Source: CAZDET01 sp964504335
Lineage (GTDB): Bacteria > Bacteroidota > Bacteroidia > Chitinophagales > Saprospiraceae
Direction of reading: 5' to 3'
NCBI GenBank assembly: GCA_964504335.1
Contig: CAZDET010000023.1
Coordinates: 4,267 to 68,266 of the forward strand
DNA: 64,000 nucleotides
Part shown: one piece after another, positions 62,056 through 64,000 of the stretch
Position numbering within the stretch: the stretch's first letter is position 1
How the letters are laid out: each line of letters starts with the position of its first letter
Made by a program: the position numbers and the translations under genes
Notes under the pieces: model-generated
The model's database searches: none
What the model saw: the letters and a program-made list of their open reading frames with translations, nothing else
What the model was told of the DNA's origin: nothing

Positions 62056-62122
62056 TTCAGGTGTTTATTTCAAAGCCTGACACTTATTGAATCACATTGG
62101 TTTTGAGGCTGTCTCGACAATG

Positions 62123-63100
62123 CTACGCCTGCTTAAGCAGCTCTTCGCTCAGTTCCCACAACCGCTCGGCGGATGCATCATCACAGGCGTGCGCGTCCAC
62201 TCCAAAATACCTACCCATCGGGCTTTCGGGATCGGTGGGTGCGGCGATATTACAGTCCTCGCAATACACCCCCGGTTTGTTTTCCAACAACTCCGAGGTG
62301 GCGGCCCATAACGTGGTAGAACAGCCCTGTTCGGGTGTTTTAAATCCTTCTTTGGCGAGCTCCGTGGGGTTGCCTTCACTGTCTATCCAGCCCAGTGCCA
62401 CCATCTCCTCTTGGGGTAAATGCCGCTGGAGGGGCGTAAAAATGCCTCCCGGATGTACGGCGAATGCCAGCCCGCCCGTTTCCTTGAGCCTGCGGGATAG
62501 CGCATTGGCAAACAGCGCATTGGCCGTCTTAGATTGCCCGTAAGCCTGCCATTTATCGTAATCGCCGGATGTGTAATGGATATCCTCCCAGCGGATACCG
62601 CTGATCTTGTGAGCAGTAGAGGAAAGGCTGACAACCCGGGCGCCAGGAGTGCTTTTCAGTAGAGGCATCAACGCGTGGGTCAATGCAAAATGCCCCAGGT
62701 GATTCACCCCGAATTGAGCCTCCCAGCCGGGCCCCACGCGCGTCTCCGGGCAGGCCATAATGCCTGCATTATTGATTAATAAATCGAGACGGTTAAGTTC
62801 TGCAACCATCTGATTGGCAAAGGCATGAACAGACTCGAGGTCGCCGAGGTCCAGGGAAGCTGTTTGCACGTCTCCTTCAACACCAGCCAGGTTGTCGGCA
62901 GCCTTTTGCGTCGACCGTACTGGAACGATCACTGTTACGCCTTTAGCGGCGAGGGCGCGCGTTGTTTCGAGGCCGATACCGCTGTAACCACCGGTTACGA
63001 TCGCGATTTTTTCGTCTAGATCGATGTTTGCGAGTACTTCCTGCCCCGTACTCTTTCGATGAAAATTCGAATTGACGGGGGTTTGATCTGATTGTGCCAT
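62123..63100 (-). CDS. SDR family oxidoreductase (retinol-dehydrogenase-like)
   Basis: A protein of about 325 residues of the extended RDH/WWOX-like SDR group. VTGGYSGIGLETTRALAAKG is the NAD(P) loop. LLINNAGIMACPETRVGPGWEAQFGVNHLGHFALTHAL follows, and the catalytic Ser and Tyr-x3-Lys are in VVSLSSTAHKIS and AYGQSKTANALF. ATG 63100 (MAQSDQTPV) is chosen. It is preceded by AAGGAGG with a three-base spacing, an unusually strong Shine-Dalgarno for this phylum. The longer upstream frame crosses the ABC operon promoter. The substrate is unknown. It is divergent from the ABC transporter operon. Confidence 0.92.
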   Translation of the reverse strand: MAQSDQTPVNSNFHRKSTGQEVLANIDLDEKIAIVTGGYSGIGLETTRALAAKGVTVIVPVRSTQKAADNLAGVEGDVQTASLDLGDLESVHAFANQMVAELNRLDLLINNAGIMACPETRVGPGWEAQFGVNHLGHFALTHALMPLLKSTPGARVVSLSSTAHKISGIRWEDIHYTSGDYDKWQAYGQSKTANALFANALSRRLKETGGLAFAVHPGGIFTPLQRHLPQEEMVALGWIDSEGNPTELAKEGFKTPEQGCSTTLWAATSELLENKPGVYCEDCNIAAPTDPESPMGRYFGVDAHACDDASAERLWELSEELLKQA

Positions 63101-63182
63101 TTGCCTCCTTGTTAGCTTTAAAGTGGGTAACCTACGCTTTTCTTCGGAGGGTGTCAAATCATATTGCGAGCGAATTCTCAAT

Positions 63183-63197
63183 TGCAACGCAGTTGCA
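63183..63197. promoter_or_regulatory. Operator-like palindrome 1, over the -33 region of the ABC operon
   Basis: TGCAAC-GCA-GTTGCA is a perfect 6+3+6 palindrome. It contains the TTG that serves as the -33 element for the promoter below. A second box of the same type starts 37 bases further on. The TGCAA..TTGCA layout resembles sites of Fur-superfamily regulators, but the regulator is not in this window. Confidence 0.75.
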
Positions 63198-63221
63198 GTA
63201 AGGGCGAAATTGCTATATTTG
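63193..63221 (+). promoter_or_regulatory. Bacteroidota-type promoter of the ABC transporter operon
   Basis: TATATTTG at 63214-63221 is an exact match to the phylum -7 consensus TAnnTTTG, and TTG at 63193-63195 stands at the proper distance as -33. Transcription would begin about 63228, leaving a leader of about 27 bases before ATG 63255. The -33 and -7 elements lie inside the two palindromes, so a bound repressor would block both. Confidence 0.75.
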
Positions 63222-63234
63222 CAACACAGTTGCA
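63220..63234. promoter_or_regulatory. Operator-like palindrome 2, overlapping the -7 element and start site
   Basis: TGCAAC-ACA-GTTGCA is a perfect 6+3+6 palindrome differing from box 1 only in the spacer. It overlaps the last two bases of the -7 box and the likely transcription start. The spacing of 37 bases between boxes is about three and a half helical turns. Confidence 0.75.
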
Positions 63235-63254
63235 CACTAACCAAGGGAAACGCT

Positions 63255-63956
63255 ATGATCCAAATCATTAATGCAAGCAAATCGTTCAAGGGCCACTACG
63301 CGATCAGAGACTTGTCTCTCAACGTCAATCAGGGGGAGATATTAGGTTTGCTAGGTGCAAATGGTGCGGGAAAGACGACGAGTATCAATCTGGTGCTCGG
63401 TTTTATCGAGGCGGATAGCGGCCAGGTGTTGGTGGATGAAATAGACGTGGCAAAGCAACCTACTGCTGTCAGAAGCATCATTGGTTACATTCCGGAGAAT
63501 GTGAATTTATATCCTTATTTATCCGGGCTTGAAAATCTAGACTATTTCTGTCGATTGGCTGGCTTGAAGTACCCGAAGGAATCACTCAGCGAATTCCTCA
63601 CAGTGTGTGGCTTGCAGAGCGAAGCCCACGACAAAAAAGTGGCTGATTATTCTAAAGGGATGCGGCAAAAGGTAGGTATTGCCATTGCCTATGCCAAGAA
63701 AGCAAAAGTGTATCTATTGGATGAACCGGCGAGCGGTCTCGATCCGCTGGCTAGTAATGAACTATCAGCACTTCTCAAAAAGCTGGCCGAGGAGGGAGCG
63801 TCGATCTTAATGGCCTCCCACGATATTTTCCGGGTGCGCGAAGTGTGTCACCGTATCGGGATTCTCCGAAGAGGGGAACTGGTAAAAGAGCTTCGCAGCG
63901 AAGAAGTTAGCGCCAACGAGTTGGAACAACTGTATCTGGATTACATGCAAAACTAA
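63255..63956 (+). CDS. ABC transporter ATP-binding protein
   Basis: A 233-residue ATPase. Walker A is GLLGANGAGKTTSIN (about 38-50). The Q-loop region is IGYIPENVNLYPYLSG. The signature is DYSKGMRQKVGIAIAYAKKAKVYLLDEPASGLDP, which also contains Walker B, and the H-loop His is in LMASHDIF. It is closest to the NosF/CcmA type of subunits that work with an ABC-2 permease. The ATG at 63255 follows the operator region. The 44 extra upstream residues in the frame cross the promoter and are not coding. The permease gene starts seven bases after its stop. Confidence 0.95.
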   Translation: MIQIINASKSFKGHYAIRDLSLNVNQGEILGLLGANGAGKTTSINLVLGFIEADSGQVLVDEIDVAKQPTAVRSIIGYIPENVNLYPYLSGLENLDYFCRLAGLKYPKESLSEFLTVCGLQSEAHDKKVADYSKGMRQKVGIAIAYAKKAKVYLLDEPASGLDPLASNELSALLKKLAEEGASILMASHDIFRVREVCHRIGILRRGELVKELRSEEVSANELEQLYLDYMQN

Positions 63957-63962
63957 CGGACT

Positions 63963-64000
63963 ATGTGGCAAATTATCAAAAACGAATGGCAATATCTGAG
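63963..64000 (+). CDS. ABC transporter permease, start only (runs off window)
   Basis: ATG at 63963 begins MWQIIKNEWQYL, the amphipathic N-terminus typical of ABC-2 type permeases. It starts seven bases after the ATPase stop. Only 12 codons are visible before the window ends. The identification rests mainly on context. Confidence 0.6.
   Translation, partial: MWQIIKNEWQYL

Noticed and set aside
63123..63254. 44-residue N-terminal extension of the ABC ATPase
   Set aside because: It reads through the promoter and operator boxes; the family starts at MIQIINASKSF, i.e. ATG 63255.
63101..63289. 63-residue N-terminal extension of the SDR gene, with a hydrophobic start
   Set aside because: It overlaps the ABC operon promoter and both operators, while ATG 63100 has a strong Shine-Dalgarno sequence and fits the family.
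1..64000. CRISPR arrays, rRNA, tRNA genes and complete insertion sequences
   Set aside because: No regularly spaced repeats, no rRNA-like or cloverleaf sequence and no transposase with terminal repeats was seen. A tRNA could be overlooked by eye, so a covariance scan would settle it.

Overview
The window is a stretch of chromosome from a member of the Bacteroidota, most likely a Saprospiria/Lewinella-type marine bacterium. Five secreted proteins end in the 'NP...G...L.L..LP.G.Y.L' type of C-terminal sorting domain used by the type IX secretion system. Several genes are typical of this phylum (stand-alone MnmD, YtxJ, DUF2461, a PyrR-PyrB pair, TAnnTTTG-type promoter boxes). Most genes are GC-moderate with very tight gene packing, and several convergent pairs are separated by 0 to 12 bases.

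Layout. 1-7.3 kb: a partial tandem-domain protein, two tandem PhoD-type phosphatase paralogues separated by a long inverted repeat, a DUF2461 protein and an integral membrane protein. 7.3-13.6 kb: an Rpn-type nuclease, phenylalanine hydroxylase, a large secreted M4 protease, the remnant of a GH15 glycosidase gene, and a Crp/Fnr regulator. 13.7-20.2 kb: a divergent two-component pair (sigma-54 response regulator and TPR histidine kinase), a YdeI protein, a MATE transporter and a small membrane protein. 20.3-31 kb: housekeeping (heptose kinase and WaaA for LPS core, ValS, PyrR/PyrB, threonine synthase, an AraC regulator, a thioredoxin-like protein, RibD). 31-38 kb: an AP2/HNH protein, MnmD, YtxJ, a small lipoprotein absent from simple ORF lists, the pyruvate dehydrogenase beta subunit, a glycosyltransferase, M23 and M28 peptidases, then a decayed xisH-xisI pair and a perfect 26-base inverted repeat. 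38-46 kb: a Tricorn-like S41 protease, a PDZ protein and an M14 peptidase. 46-52.5 kb: an SDR convergent with an ebo (EDB) metabolite-traffic cluster in the order eboA-eboB-eboC-eboE-eboF. 52.8-59.5 kb: a secreted T9SS protein, an S9 peptidase, a small membrane protein and Kbl. 59.5-62.1 kb: an AT-rich island with a sulfatase and a lipoprotein, each preceded by the same perfect dyad. 62.1-64 kb: an SDR divergent from an ABC transporter operon whose promoter is covered by two identical-type operators.

The most noteworthy items are: the ebo cluster, which has no eboD gene where it would be expected; the shared palindrome in front of the sulfatase and its neighbour; the pair of operators straddling the -33 and -7 elements of the ABC operon; a non-coding dispersed repeat of about 220 bases present twice in opposite orientation with a conserved hairpin; and two gene fossils (GH15 and XisH/XisI) lying in what would otherwise look like empty intergenic DNA.

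All functional calls come from reading motifs and overall protein character by eye. No database search was possible. Domain positions are approximate.
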